Assembly (NCBI GenBank): GCA_036924085.1
Contig: JAVGWX010000013.1
Coordinates: forward strand, 61,998,157-62,062,156
DNA from: Ariolimax columbianus
Lineage: Eukaryota; Mollusca; Gastropoda; Stylommatophora; Arionidae
Direction of reading: 5' to 3'
Length of the DNA: 64,000 nt
The position numbers and the translations under genes were made by a program. Below the pieces are notes generated by a model. The model worked only from the letters and a program-made list of their open reading frames with translations. It was not told the DNA's origin and did no database searches. Below are positions 23,101 through 33,349 of this stretch, piece by piece (position 1 is the stretch's first letter; each line of letters opens with the position of its first letter).

Positions 23101-24388
23101 GTCATATAACAGCATGAGAGATACACTTCTGTCAAAGCAGATGTCTCAGTTCATAAAATTAAGAATGATTAAATGCTATGTGCATTCAGTTTTATTGTTT
23201 GGAGTAGAAACCTGGATCCTGACAAAGAAAATTAAGTACCGTATTGAAGTTTTTGAAATGTGGGTATTCAGAAGGCTTGGACGAGTTTCTTGGAAAGATA
23301 GGAAAACCAATAATGAGGTTCTGGAACAACTCACGGTGGAACAAACACTTCTGAAGGAAATAAATGGCAAAAAAATAATATTTTGGTCATGTCAAGCGCC
23401 ATGACAGTCTGCTAAAGGTTATTTTGGAGGGCAAGAAAGCCAGAGGGTGACAGAGATACAGAAGGACAGACAACATCACGATGTGGTCGGGACACAGTTT
23501 GACTAGGTGTACCAGCCTGGCGCGAGACAGACATAGAGATCCATTACTGTCAACCTCTGTTGCAGAGATGGCACTTGATGATGATGATATTTGGTAGATT
23601 GAGACAGACCACTAAATAAACTTAACTGTGTAATGATAGAAAAGTCTGTGACATATTTCTTTGGTTTTTTTCTTTTTAGTTGGGGTAATCGTCTTCTTTA
23701 CTGTTTGTCAACTAAAGAACATTGTGTCATTGTTTACAGCGAGGCTCCGATATCTGCGCCTTTTGACCTGACATTTGATTTCATTTGGCTATTTTTGAGT
23801 ACCGGGTTTGCCTTCCCACTGTGATCTCTATTCTCTTAACCAGACTACACCCGTGCAGTCTGTTTCCAGGGCCTTGGTCAACTCTGTTTCAATTACCCTG
23901 ATGCAAGCAGCCAGCTATTAGTCGCTGGCTGCTGTCAGCTCATTCACTGTGCTGTATCATCTTCAGGCCCAGTTGAGGGGATGAGTTCCCTTCCTCTCTG
24001 CCTTATCTTCTTTAATAATAATTTAGGTGCCGATTTGCAGCTGGATTGACTGTAAAGCCCTCTTAGCACTCTGTTACAGTGATCCAGTTTTCAGTAATAA
24101 AGTTCATCTCTCATTATTCAAACAACTGTCGCCGAGCAGGAAGTCATATCAACTTATTGTTTTTCAGGTAAGGAACAACCAGATGGAAGCTACACCATTT
24201 GTTTTAAGTCACTCTTTCAAGCTTACACACGAATCTCCGATAAACTAGTGGGAATGTTGATGACTGCACGGAAACGGGGACTGGTGAAGTTTGAAGGAGA
24301 GATGCTGTACCAGCGCAGGGATGATAACGTGATCATTACATATATACCACAAGCCCCGGAGATACCACAGGATCCTGAGACACAATGA
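19870..24388 (+). CDS. ABRA: ABRA/Costars-family protein, CDS: join of 19870-20137 and 24168-24388
   Basis: Homologue of actin-binding Rho-activating protein (ABRA/STARS), which in vertebrate muscle binds actin and promotes Rho/SRF signalling. The joined frame gives 162 residues. Seen: W-x-K-x-x-x-D-H-K-E-K-Q-x-x-N-P-F-S at about residues 20-37, the linker NYGHPVEGSLTDLRGRQAAK at 55-72, and the Costars domain from about 73, with CYVITSIG at the splice point, then DGSYTICFKSLFQAYTRISD, KLVGMLMTARKRGLVKFEGE and MLYQRRDDNVIITYIP. Vertebrate ABRA has closely similar WQKWAEEHKEKQKLNPFSE and RISDKVVGILMRARKHGLVDF. ATG 19870 has A at -3 and follows an in-frame stop about 50 nt upstream; another 5' exon cannot be excluded because AG stands directly before ATG. 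It is shorter than vertebrate ABRA, which has a long N-terminal region. A tail of about 15 residues rich in proline follows the domain. Confidence 0.9.
20205..20765 (+). repeat. Minisatellite, ~57-bp unit, ~10 copies
   Basis: Units contain TGAATGTTGAGTATGATAC, TTTTTGATGAGATAAATTG and TTCATCTTCGT. Lies in the ABRA-like intron, 70 bp after the donor. Confidence 0.92.
20920..21195 (+). mobile_element. SINE-B' copy
   Basis: Matches SINE-B' (GGCAGCGACTCATCGCTTGC, then AAGGCCCTATTCTACTTCC), ending CCTTGAAGAAGAAGAATG. Confidence 0.65.
21230..21805 (+). mobile_element. LINE-B 3' end with C2H2 finger and (ATGA) tail
   Basis: The frame 21376-21738 reads PKYLLCGELQIVRRFRGRPL, RYNYVCKRDMNDAGI and the finger CTHCGRCFSVRIGFMSHIRS RH, ending TAG. 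The 3' UTR AGCCTAATTACTATCGTCTG is shared with 54590-54620 and the element ends in CCAATGAATGAATAATGA. 5'-truncated sister of the 51380-54620 copy. Confidence 0.82.
21810..22720 (+). repeat. Minisatellite, 72-bp unit, ~12 copies
   Basis: Units contain GATTGGCTGAGACAAGATGC, CAAATTTGCAAGGGAAACAT and GATTAATTGAGATCTTAAAC. Because 72 is a multiple of three, a 239-codon frame stays open on the minus strand (24-residue repeat); this is not a gene. Left units are nearly identical, right units (22440-22720) diverged. Confidence 0.95.
23110..23600 (+). mobile_element. LINE-G RT C-terminal remnant
   Basis: The frame 23114-23404 reads LLSKQMSQFIKLRMIKCYVH, VLLFGVETWILTKK, RIEVFEMWVFRRLGRVSWKD and TNNEVLEQL, the ETW...FEMW..RR signature of LINE RT C-termini. 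Then frameshifted RRTDNITMWSGHSLT-like text. A sister copy is at 32700-33125. Confidence 0.78.
23735..23960 (-). mobile_element. SINE-B' copy, inverted
   Basis: Reverse of GCAAGCAGCCAGC...CAGTCTGGTTAAGAGAATAG...TATCGGAGCC with the typical SINE-B' order. Confidence 0.6.
24168..24388 (+). CDS. ABRA: ABRA-like coding exon 2 with stop codon
   Basis: The acceptor is TTGTTTTTCAG; the exon begins GTAAGGAA, completing a Gly codon (G|GT) and reading KEQPDGSYTICFKS onward in the Costars frame to TGA at 24386-24388. The alternative frame that is open here from 24027 is not the coding one. No clear AATAAA was found within the next few hundred bases. Confidence 0.9.
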
Positions 24389-24900
24389 GAGCCTGTTTGT
24401 CTGAACTTCATGCTTATAGATGCCTCTTGCAACTGTTTTGCTTATAGATGTAATCTGAGTACATCAATGGTAATCACTTATCTATTACAGGCCGAAATAT
24501 TTTTCCTTTTTTTTTCAACAAACATGCCTCATTGATTTCTGAAATGACAATATAAGTTACTTCTCTTACCATATAACATTAATTAAAATCCTAAAGCACT
24601 GATAAAAACGAAACAAATTTTATTAAATCTGCAATTAGCGTTATTCCGGTGTCTAGCAGTTTCCTGGGAGAGAGATAGTAGCGGTTTTTTTTTTTTTTTA
24701 CTTCAAGAGTTAAAACCGTGCCTGCCAGCTTAAACTGCTTATTTCTAATTGGTTTTTTTAAGTATGTGTTTCTCTTACCAAAAGAGTTGTATTGTTATTA
24801 TAAAGAATGTCTGTATATATTTAAAGAAATAAGTCCTGGCTGTCTATATGTCATGTATTTTTTTAATAGAGAATTTATTTATTAGGTTCCATGTATCAAC
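24389..24900. other. ABRA-like 3' flank, no further gene
   Basis: AT-rich, probably 3' UTR and flank. A T-run at 24687-24702. No clear polyadenylation hexamer was identified. Confidence 0.4.
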
Positions 24901-24904
24901 ATTA

Positions 24905-25035
24905 AATTCATACCCCCTGATGCTGAAGTCGGATGCACTGGGCCGACAGGCGCAAAATAAAAACTGCAGTGTAACATACACTGCCTTGGGGAATAGAAAA
25001 ATAAGGCGAACGCAAAAAAAAACAACCAAAAAACC
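24905..25035 (+). mobile_element. SINE-A 3' fragment
   Basis: TGCTGAAGTCGGATGCACTG, GGCGCAAAATAAAAACTGCA and CACTGCCTTGGGGAATAG correspond to the SINE-A tail, followed by an A-rich end. Confidence 0.7.
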
Positions 25036-25375
25036 TCTATTTCTGTTATCCATGTCAGACATAAACTTTGACAATGTCATAAGAACAAATAATTAAATGT
25101 AAAATGAGATGCTAGTGAAACGGATTACTAGAAGAGACGAAGAAGTGAGAAAATCCAACATGAAGTATGAACAACAACATGCATGGCTTATATAGACGGA
25201 GACAGAGATTCAAGTCCAGGCTAATTTTGCCGAATTGTGTTGTTCCGTCCAGACCAAAATACTGAAATTTCTTATGTCAAAGTTTTATTACAAATATAAT
25301 AAATTAGTATTGAACAAATTGAGCAAATTTGTGGTCGAAACATCGTGAGACACATAATAAAACTATCTATGACGT
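25036..25375. other. No gene recognised
   Basis: AT-rich spacer, no repeat family recognised. Confidence 0.35.
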
Positions 25376-25379
25376 GAGG

Positions 25380-25750
25380 TTTTCATAGTCTTAGTCTAAG
25401 TCGACCTGTACTTCTACAGGGGCATAATCCCCTGTGAAGGTCCCATCTCTGATGTGAGCTGGATGTAGCCAGTAGGACGATCTCCATCTTGTCGGGCTAG
25501 GCTCAAGCAGCTTATTACTCTACTAGGGTAGGTGATTAATTGATGTGCGAGTCCATCTTAATAGACTCAAACACTAGAGCAAAGAACTCCTGCAGCCTGT
25601 TAGGCGCAGATCTATGCTGCTCTTAACAAACCACCTAACCATGGTCGGTGTTATGCCATATCACACCGTTAGTCGCCTCTTACGACATGCTCTCTGTGGG
25701 GCAGTGGTGCTATTCTTGTCCTTGTCATACACATAAACCCCGGCAAACCA
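25380..25750 (+). repeat. Dispersed repeat E, longer copy
   Basis: Second copy of the 15580-15790 repeat (TTAGTCGCCTCTTACGACAT, CTCTGTGGGGCAGTGG) with extra upstream sequence. Confidence 0.6.
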
Positions 25751-26129
25751 CTCGGTTTGAGGTTTCTATAAAACAGTTTATATATTAATATGACGCTAAA
25801 TGGCATTAATATGCAGATGAAAATTGGAAGGAATAATAATTTTTTTTACTTACCGAGTCGGTGTATTTTACAGATATATCAGTCCATTCCTATACACCCA
25901 CCTTTCATATCATGTGTCTCAGTCAAAGTCTGAATCTGGTATTTGTTGAATATTCATGAGAAATCCAGATGCATGATCAATGGACTGATCAAATAATAAA
26001 TCATTTCTGAAAATTCTCCAAAAATTAAAAACACATCTGAATTGTGCGCCATTTTCTAACCAAGGATAGTACATTGCTATGCAACAATGGCCGAAGCTAC
26101 TGTTATATGGGCAACTTCAGTCCAATCAG

Positions 26130-26410
26130 TTCAACTTTACCATTTTCAGCCGGATGAATTCGGCTCTGTCGAGCTGAAAAGAGTTAAGTGGTCTGGTCAT
26201 ACAACAAGAATGTCTCCAAACCTTCCCATCATGTTAGCATGTAACACCAGACGGCAAAGCTTCAGAACAAGAGGAAGACCAAGAAAATGATGGATAAACA
26301 GTGTTAAAGAAACCATATAGCAGAATGGATTGAAAATATCAAGAGCAACACAGATGAAACGAGAACGAAGATTGTACGCTCATAACGAACAACTTGTGCG
26401 CAGATAGTAT
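26130..26410 (+). mobile_element. LINE C-terminal fragment
   Basis: KRVKWSGHTTRMSPNLP followed by RTRGRPRK and, after a stop, WINSVKETI: the W.GH..RM...RGRPRKRW signature of LINE RT tails. The upstream sequence from 26087 is of unknown origin. Confidence 0.6.
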
Positions 26411-26489
26411 GAAAATTTCCAAAACTCTTAAAAAAAATTCGAAATGCATTTTCTGATAATTAATTTTTACCGGCGATACAAAATAGAAA

Positions 26490-26640
26490 AAAAAAAGGCA
26501 AAGGCCGACGTCCATCGCAGACGATGATGGCATTATTGATTTGCTAGCGCTATTTTTTAGTAAGGATTAACTGCGCTACATTTTTATTCTCGCTCTCTTG
26601 TCTCAAGTCACCCGACCCCAGTGGCAAGTCAAAAAATATA
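26490..26640 (+). repeat. Dispersed repeat shared with 1220-1365
   Basis: See 1220-1365: same ordered blocks GTAAGGATTAACTGCGCTAC and GACCCCAGTGGCAAGTCAA. Confidence 0.6.
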
Positions 26641-27160
26641 AAAATAAAAAATAGCAGTGGTAATCATTTTGCTTTTGAAAATATATCTAATCCTCTAGGA
26701 TACAATTTTTAAAGCTAATTTAATTGTCAATACTTTTAAGGAAGTGTATGTTTTTTATAGAATTATCTATATTCTTTGAGCGCAGCGCATAAGACAGAAA
26801 CAAGTGTTCTCCAGTTTGAACTGTGTGCCGCTACTTGTTTAAGTTCATGTACGTTGTTTAGACCCATAATTGAGACCTCCCTGATGATCATTCAGCAAAG
26901 AGTCTGACCGACCCCTCTTTCTGTTACCATCTGAAGCCCATATATTGTCCTGCAATGGAAGCCAGGTCTTCATTTCTTCTATAGAATTATAATATATTCA
27001 TTACATTTTTGCCCATTATTTGAACAAAATCACCAGCAGTGAAATTTCGGGCAGGCATTTTTTTAAATGTATTTTTTTAAAATGTCATGCACTGATTTTA
27101 ACAATTTGTCTGGTGTATGGATTTCCATCTGGTTAGTCGACAGACATGTGAAGCTAGCAG
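26641..27160. other. No gene recognised
   Basis: AT-rich, only short frames. Confidence 0.35.
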
Positions 27161-27944
27161 GGTGCAATATCATTATTTAATGGTGACAACTGAAAAGTAA
27201 CATTGTGCAATATTATACCTTCAGTGTGCAATATTATTATTTATTGTGACAATTTAACTGATTCGTTATGTGGAGTCAACATATCAACATCCGGAAACAT
27301 ATCCTGACCTGCTGGATTATTTTTGTACACAAATATTTTTTTTTTTAATATGTAAGAACTTTTTAAGAAATTATGTTCATTCAAGAAGATCTGTCATTGA
27401 GCGCGTTGTAGTTAAGAATGATGTGGTATTTACTCTGTGTGTTCTTTGTTAAATTTGTCGAAACATGTGACTGTCGGAAAAAAAAGTGAAAGTTTTCAGC
27501 TTCACATGTCTTCTGGAAAATCTATAATTTATTTCACCTTATACGCTGAAGTTTTCAGAAAGAATTATTTTTTATAGAAAATTGTTTTGTTTATTAAGCA
27601 TGGTTATATCACTGAACTATTGAATTGAGGGTATATTTTTAAAATCATTTTTTGTTTGATTGATGACAAAAACTATTTCGCTGTAGTCTCTTTTACACTG
27701 ATCTGCTTCCCAGCGTATGCGATGTCTTTATTCCATTTTATTTGTCATTCAGTTATGAATATTTTAGTATATACAGTTTAACGTGACATGTTAGTGAAAC
27801 ATTACTGAAGATAAGGATAGGTCTCAAGTGAGTGATATTGTATGGCAGCTTTATGGCAGGGGAAACAATTCCATAGCGAATGCGTTTAAACTAACAGTGT
27901 GCAATTGTACGAGAGATGGTCAAAAAGTTTTGGACTTTGGTATG

Positions 27945-28105
27945 GCTTGGCTTGGCTTCGCTCATTCTCAATCTTCCGCAACCAAACCCTGACACGGGCC
28001 TAAGTAGCAGAATGTAGTACAGAGAATGGAATGCGTTGTGTCATAGATTACAGCTTGACTGCAATATTTGCACCTTTCGGTCCAATACATCCGACTTCAG
28101 CAAGC
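27945..28105 (-). mobile_element. SINE-B, head-truncated, inside the mariner left end
   Basis: Flanked by ACTTTGGTATG (27934-27944) and ACTTTAATATG (28106-28116), an 11-bp duplication with two transitions. It interrupts the mariner terminal region. Confidence 0.72.
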
Positions 28106-28164
28106 ACTTTAATATGAGGAGTCAAGGCACTTATCTGGAGATTGGTGTGAACTTTAGTCCTCCT

Positions 28165-28490
28165 CTGTGTATTTACCAACGTATTTGGGGGTCGCTGTAG
28201 TCAAGAGGTTAAGGCACTCGTCTCTCACAATGATTAACAGAAACAGTGGGCAATCAAATCGTGCAAGTTTCAAGCGATCCCTGGTCTCACTAGAGGTAAG
28301 ACCAGAGTGCCTACATCCCGAGTTACCTCAAGTCGTCTCGACCAATAGTCTTGCCACTGATCCAAGGTAACTCGGGATAAGAGTGAGATTGATGACCAGC
28401 GCATATTCTTCCTCACTATAATCCAAATACAGCGGATCTCACATTATTAAGACAAAACCTTCTGGTGCTGTGGCCATCATCGCTTCGCGA
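28165..28490 (+). mobile_element. tRNA-headed SINE-like insert inside the mariner
   Basis: Begins with GTAGTCAAGAGGTTAAGGCA, a tRNA A-box-like head, and separates the mariner end from the transposase remnant. Family not otherwise seen here. Confidence 0.5.
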
Positions 28491-29060
28491 TGAGCAATAA
28501 CTTTATGTATTCATCCTGCAAGAAGATACACTTCTCCCATCTATTCTTCACCTTCCTGATGCCCTGATTGTAAAACTCCTCCGTATGAGCCCGGAATCAT
28601 GTCTTCAGTTCAGTAATCAAATTCTGAACGTCAGAAAAACGACATCAGCAAAACATATTCTTCATATTTGGGAACAGGAAAAAGTCACTAGGTGCCAAGT
28701 CCGGTGAGTACGATGGATGGGGCATGATTTAAAACCCACACGTTTTTCTGACGTCCAGGACTTGGTTGCTGAACTGGAGATGTAGTTCTGGGCCCAGGTT
28801 CCGGGTTCTACAATTGGGACATCAGGAAGGTGAAGACTAGGAGAGAAGTGTATCGCCTTGCAGGATGACTACACAGAGAAGGACTAGTTCACAACAATTT
28901 CCAGATTAGCTCCTTGGCTCCTCATACTAAAGTGCAAAACTTTTCAACCATCCCTCGAATACTTTAATGGTGAGATCTTAAAACTAACAGTGTGCAATAA
29001 TATACCCTAATGGTCAAAGCCTAATGCTAACAGTGTGCAATAATATACTTTAATAGTATT

Positions 29061-29818
29061 AGCTCAACTCAATCACTATGTAGAGCCGATGTATTGGCTT
29101 TGGAAAATTATCCTCTTAACATGTGACAATCATTGTACAATAATTCACCTGTTTTAAATTCCAAGTTTTTAAAGAAGTGTTGCCATTTTTGTCTTTAGTT
29201 AACCTTTACTCCGCCACATTATTTTTTTCAGTACGTTAGATTTGACTATGGTTGCAGACTTTGAGGGCTTGTTACCTTTTTATTTGTTGGTCTATAGATA
29301 TGATTTTGTTGTGTGTAGAGACGTAAATTAATAAAGAACTTGTTGGTGTTATGGTTTTTGTTGTGTGTGTGTTAGTTCCTGAGATACAAGAAAGATGTAG
29401 GTGAAAATGTTGAAAAACAGCACAAACATATAGAGTCACTTATGTTTTGCGTCCCTGGTGTATTGTAAATTTTTTTTTAAGTGCCACAGAGGACGGATAA
29501 TCAATATTTACAAAATGGACATATCTGTTAGTTTCAACTACAAATGTATTTATTATATCTACATAAACAGATCTACCTCAGAAAAATCAGTTGCAAAAAA
29601 CTTCATTTCTCCATTCTCAATAATGGGTGAATCTTCAAGTCCAAGTGTAAAACAGAAGAAATCATTTCAAAATGTCTTAAACTAATTTCAAAATCGTCAT
29701 TCATTGTCTAACCCAGACAGGACAGAAGTAAAACTATCAACAATTTCAGACGATTTCTATGGTAGCCCAGTTGTCCATCTATGATGAAAATGCTTTGAAA
29801 AAATGTCTGCGTGAAACG
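29061..29818. other. No gene recognised
   Basis: AT-rich. A 75-codon open frame at 29458-29685 has no recognisable motif and low-complexity composition. Confidence 0.35.
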
Positions 29819-29833
29819 TAAATTCAGTCATAT

Positions 29834-30085
29834 TTTTTGTTTTTGTGTTCGCCTTATTTCTCTATTCACCAAGGCGGTGTGTGTTGGTTGCACTGTGGTT
29901 TTTATTTTGCGCCTGTCGGCCCAATGCATCCGACTTCAGCATGCATTTTATGTAAGGGTCTGCTTCCTCCTGCATTTTCTAAGGGTTTGCTTCCCCGGGG
30001 TAATGGCCGGTGCTGTGATGGGGATCGAACCCAGCACCTTTGGGTTGTGAGCCGTGTCACTTAACCACTAGGCCACGCCGTCCCC
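29834..30085 (-). mobile_element. SINE-A (tRNA-derived), perfect 15-bp target-site duplication
   Basis: Reference copy. In reverse: GGGGACGGCGTGGCCTAGTG (A box TGGCCTAGTGG), then about 40 nt later GGGTTCGATCCC (B box), a body and an A-rich end. Flanked by TAAATTCAGTCATAT at 29819-29833 and 30086-30100. An RNA polymerase III internal promoter is implied. Confidence 0.93.
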
Positions 30086-30267
30086 TAAATTCAGTCATAT
30101 AAAAGTGACAGGCAATGCCAAGGATGAATCTTTTCGACAATGATTCAGTAAAAGTACATGCTTGTTGTCTGTTGTAATTTTGTAGAAAAAAACTGGAATT
30201 TTTAGCTTCACGCGCCTTCTGTAAATTGTGAATTTATTTCAACTATTAAGATGAAACTTAAAGAATA

Positions 30268-30369
30268 TTTTCCAGATGGGTTATCCTTGATAGAAAGCCA
30301 TTGTTTTGTTCATGAACATCTTTCCAGATGGGTTATCCTTGATAGAAAGCCATTGTTTTGTTCATGAAT
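30268..30369 (+). repeat. 53-bp tandem duplication
   Basis: TTTCCAGATGGGTTATCCTT...CATTGTTTTGTTCATGAA occurs at 30268 and again at 30321. Confidence 0.92.
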
Positions 30370-31088
30370 AGGTATATCGCTAAAACATTTCAATTACTTT
30401 TGGTTGATAACAAAAAATGTATCTTCTCACATCGTTTTTCTCATAACCCTATGAGGCCATATGGCTATCATATCTCACTACTGCTTGCTCAGCATGTGAG
30501 ATGTTTCTTAGGCTTGTTTCAAATTGGGCAGAGTCCAACCCTCTCCTGGTAGAGTGATCACGTATTGATCAGGGTATTTATGCTTATTATTTTTGTTTTT
30601 GTCTTCTTCCCTTCCTCCCTCTGGTTCTTCTCTTCAGGTATGCGAAGTGCAGACTTTGCAGAAGATTCTAAGGCCCAAAAGTGTTTTCAAAACCTCCAGC
30701 TGTAGGGTTTGGTAGGGATGTCTAGACATCCTGAGTGCAGTGAGAGTGTCGCTTAGAAATTTAGCTGTGTTAGGGTGACTTGAATGGTGTTCGACATGGC
30801 CGATGAGTTGGACACCAGTTTTGACCTTATTTTTTCGCGTGAGTACACTGTCTCGATTATGTTGTAACCATTTTCACTGGTCATTTTTCTATGCCCCTAT
30901 CCTAGTCTTCACAATGGCCACCAAATCGCTTCACAGTTGTTGAGTAACTGTCCAAATGCACAGTTTCTTCCAGTGAATATGGCCCTGATTGTGGACCATC
31001 ACTGGTATAACAACAATCATGCCACTGCAATCTATGTTACACTAATCTACATCCCCAGATATACAGTATCTTTATGCCATTCGTCATT

Positions 31089-31346
31089 TTTTTTTTTCTT
31101 TTTTTTTTTCGTTCGCCTTTATTTATCTATTCCCCAAGGCGTGTGTGCGTTACACTGTGGTTTTTATTTTGCGCCTGTCGGCCCAGTGCATCCGACTTCA
31201 GCATGCATTTTATGTAAGGGTCTGCTTCCTCCTGCATTTTCTAAGGGTTTGCTTCCCCGGGGTAACGGCCGGTGCTGTGATGGGGATCGAACCCAGCACC
31301 TTCTGGTTGTGAGCCGTGCCACTTAACCACTAGGCCACGCCGTCCC
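31089..31346 (-). mobile_element. SINE-A, perfect 12-bp target-site duplication
   Basis: Flanked by CCATTCGTCATT at 31077-31088 and 31347-31358. The paralogous site at about 27735-27750 has no insert. Confidence 0.92.
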
Positions 31347-31489
31347 CCATTCGTCATTCAATTGTGAATATTTTAGTATATGATATGCGACATGATAATG
31401 AAACATTACTAAAGATAAGGAAAGGCCTCAAGAGAGTGATGTTGAGTGGGAGTTTTATCGCAGAAAGAAAATACGGTAGTGAATGAGTT

Positions 31490-31835
31490 CAGTGTGCATT
31501 AATATACCTTATTAGTCATAACTTCAACCAGTGTACAATAATATACCTTATTAGTCATAACTTCAAACTAACATTGTGCAATAATATACCTTATTAGTCA
31601 CAAATTTGAATTAACATTGTGCAATAATATACCCTAGTCACAACTTCAAACTAACATTGTGCAATAATATACCTTATTAGTCACAACTTCAAACAGTGTA
31701 CAATAATATACCTTATTAGTCACAACTTAAAACTAACAGTGTACAATAATATACCTTATTAGTCACAACTTAAAACTAACAGTGTACAATAATATACCTT
31801 ATTACTCACAACTTCAAACAGTGTGCAATAATATG
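31490..31835 (+). repeat. Tandem array, ~30-43-bp units
   Basis: Repeats of GTGCAATAATATACCTTATT, AGTCACAACTTCAAACTAAC. Related single units at 27180-27240 and 28975-29055. Confidence 0.88.
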
Positions 31836-31839
31836 TATA

Positions 31840-32384
31840 GAATTATTTATTTTGCTGACAATTTGTCAAGTATAATGGTCATATGTGTTTATATATAATA
31901 TGTTAATTTGTGTCCTCCTTGTAGCGGGGTATGTTCGTCATCTGGTGGAACGGAGTTAGATTCCGAAATGTTTATACTCACTCTCAATGTTGTTTGGTGT
32001 ATATGTTTTCCTTTTGCCAAAAAAAATGTGCCTCCATTGTCACAGTTTTGTTTATATTTATATTTATTCACCAACCAATGACATTGAAACCTTGATGAAA
32101 GAAAAATTTTACATCAGACGTCCAAAGTGTCGTGGATGGAAGGAGATAGGAATAAATTACAAATCTGATAGGTGACCTAATGCTAAGGTTTCGTAGGGAA
32201 ACATCAGTTTCGAAGAGATCATAAGCAAACATGGAGTATACTTGGTATTCAGGCATGTTGTTAATGTCTGTTGCCAAGCAGCCAAATGCTTTCTGTAGTA
32301 GGTATTTTAAACTTCTTGCGAAGACTTACTAGGCCAAGGAGAAGTACAGATAATTTGAGTAAGATTTTTAACTAGAATTTAGAA
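31840..32384. other. No gene recognised
   Basis: AT-rich, no motif seen. Confidence 0.35.
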
Positions 32385-32605
32385 TTTTGTCCGGGCAGGG
32401 CCGTAATGCCCACCTTTTCCGATTTCTAACTGCCAAGGGATTTTTAACGTGCTCGACACTGAACACTACCCAATCTCACTACCCAGAGATCAGGGGAATT
32501 TTAATCAGAAGATCCACATTAAAAAATTCAGGTCTCCACTGTGATTCGGACCTGCAACCTCCAGCACCTGAGGCTGACACCTTACCTCGAGACCACTAAA
32601 ACTGA
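32385..32605 (-). mobile_element. tRNA-like SINE candidate
   Basis: In reverse the right end reads AGTGGTCTCGAGGTAAGGTG with GGTCCGAATCAC as a possible B box. Single copy in this window. Confidence 0.45.
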
Positions 32606-32699
32606 AAATGGAGAGCTACTCATGGGCTTCTGTGCTTTAAATGAACTGCTGATTGGGGTAAATATAAATCATTAAGAGAATTGCAATGGGAAAAAATAC

Positions 32700-33145
32700 A
32701 TTTAACAGCATGAGATTTACACTTCTGTCCAAGCAGATATCTCAGAACTTAAAAATGAGAATCATTAAATGCTATGTGCATTCAGTTTTGTTGTATGGAG
32801 TAGAAATCTGTACCCTTACCAAGAAGAGTTGTCGCCTTTGAAATGTGGGTATTCAGAAGACTTGGACGAGTTTCTTGGAAAGATACGAAAACAAATAGTG
32901 AGGTTCTGGAATATCTCGAGGTAGAGAAGATACTTCTGAAGGAAATAAAAAGCAGAAAAATACAAATATTTTTGTTACGTCAAACGACATGAAAGTCTAC
33001 TGAAAGTTATATGGGAGAGAAGAGTGGAGGGCAAGACAGCCAGAGGTACAGATGGACAGACAACATCAAGATGTGGTCGAGACGCAGTTTGACAGAGAAT
33101 ACCAAACTGGCACGGGTTGATCCATTACCATCAACTTCCGAGATG
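32700..33145 (+). mobile_element. LINE-G RT C-terminal remnant
   Basis: Sister of 23110-23600: CYVHSVLLYGVEICTL, FEMWVFRRLGRVSWKD and a degraded downstream part. Broken by frameshifts. Followed directly by SINE-A. Confidence 0.72.
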
Positions 33146-33147
33146 GT

Positions 33148-33345
33148 GTGGGCTAGTGGTCAAGTGACATGGCTCAGAACCAAAGGTGCTGGGTTCGATT
33201 CCCTTCACAGCACCGGCCATTACCCCCAGGGAAGCAAACCCTTAGAAAATGCAGGACTCTTACATAAGTGCATGCTAAGTCGGATGCACTGGGCCGACAG
33301 GCGCAAAATAAAAACTACAGTGCAATGCAAGTTTGCACGCATAAA
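33148..33345 (+). mobile_element. SINE-A inserted at the LINE-G 3' end
   Basis: GGTGTGGGCTAGTGGTCAAG and GGTGCTGGGTTCGATTCCC are the A- and B-box regions; body through GGCCGACAGGCGCAAAATAA. Interrupts sequence that is continuous at 23540-23590. Confidence 0.8.
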
Positions 33346-33349
33346 GGTA

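Larger units (their letters stand above)
20138..24167 (+). other. ABRA-like intron (4,030 bp), repeat-filled
   Basis: Phase-1 GT-AG intron. It holds, in order, a ~57-bp minisatellite, SINE-B', a LINE-B 3' end, a 72-bp minisatellite, a LINE-G remnant and an inverted SINE-B'. No further Costars exon was seen between the two coding exons. Confidence 0.8.
27910..28959. mobile_element. Mariner-like element, rearranged and nested
   Basis: Terminal inverted repeats CGAGAGATGGTCAAAAAGTT (left, 27910) and its near complement ending CCATCCCTCG (28957), each next to a TA (27908-27909, 28960-28961). Minus strand 28500-28740 encodes PSYSPDLAPSDFFLFPNMK and F.NQGIRKVKNRWEKCI, a mariner-family transposase C-terminus. 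28740-28885 is a second, oppositely oriented copy of the same segment (RFSDVQDLVAELE, EKCIALQDDY). Stops in both. Confidence 0.72.
27160..29060 (+). repeat. Diverged duplication, copy 1 (paralogue of about 30160-31840)
   Basis: Shared ordered blocks: AGCTTCAC.TG.CTTCTG..AA, GAATATTTTAGTATAT, GAAACATTACT.AAGATAAGGA, and GTGCAATA-type motifs at the ends. Interrupted by the mariner-like element 27910-28959. Confidence 0.6.
30160..31840 (+). repeat. Diverged duplication, copy 2
   Basis: Paralogue of 27160-29060, with a ~600-bp extra block (about 30430-31050), a 53-bp internal duplication and SINE-A 31089-31346 absent from copy 1. Confidence 0.6.

Noticed and set aside
24027..24248. A 73-codon plus-strand frame across the ABRA-like exon 2
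   Set aside because: It is out of frame with the Costars domain and runs through the acceptor site; the conserved protein lies in another frame.
29458..29685. A possible small protein gene
   Set aside because: AT-rich low-complexity composition, no family motif, no splice or regulatory support.
29834..30085. A tRNA gene, because of good A and B boxes
   Set aside because: No acceptor stem or cloverleaf closes, the unit is 252 bp with an A-rich end and a 15-bp target duplication, and it recurs: a tRNA-derived SINE.
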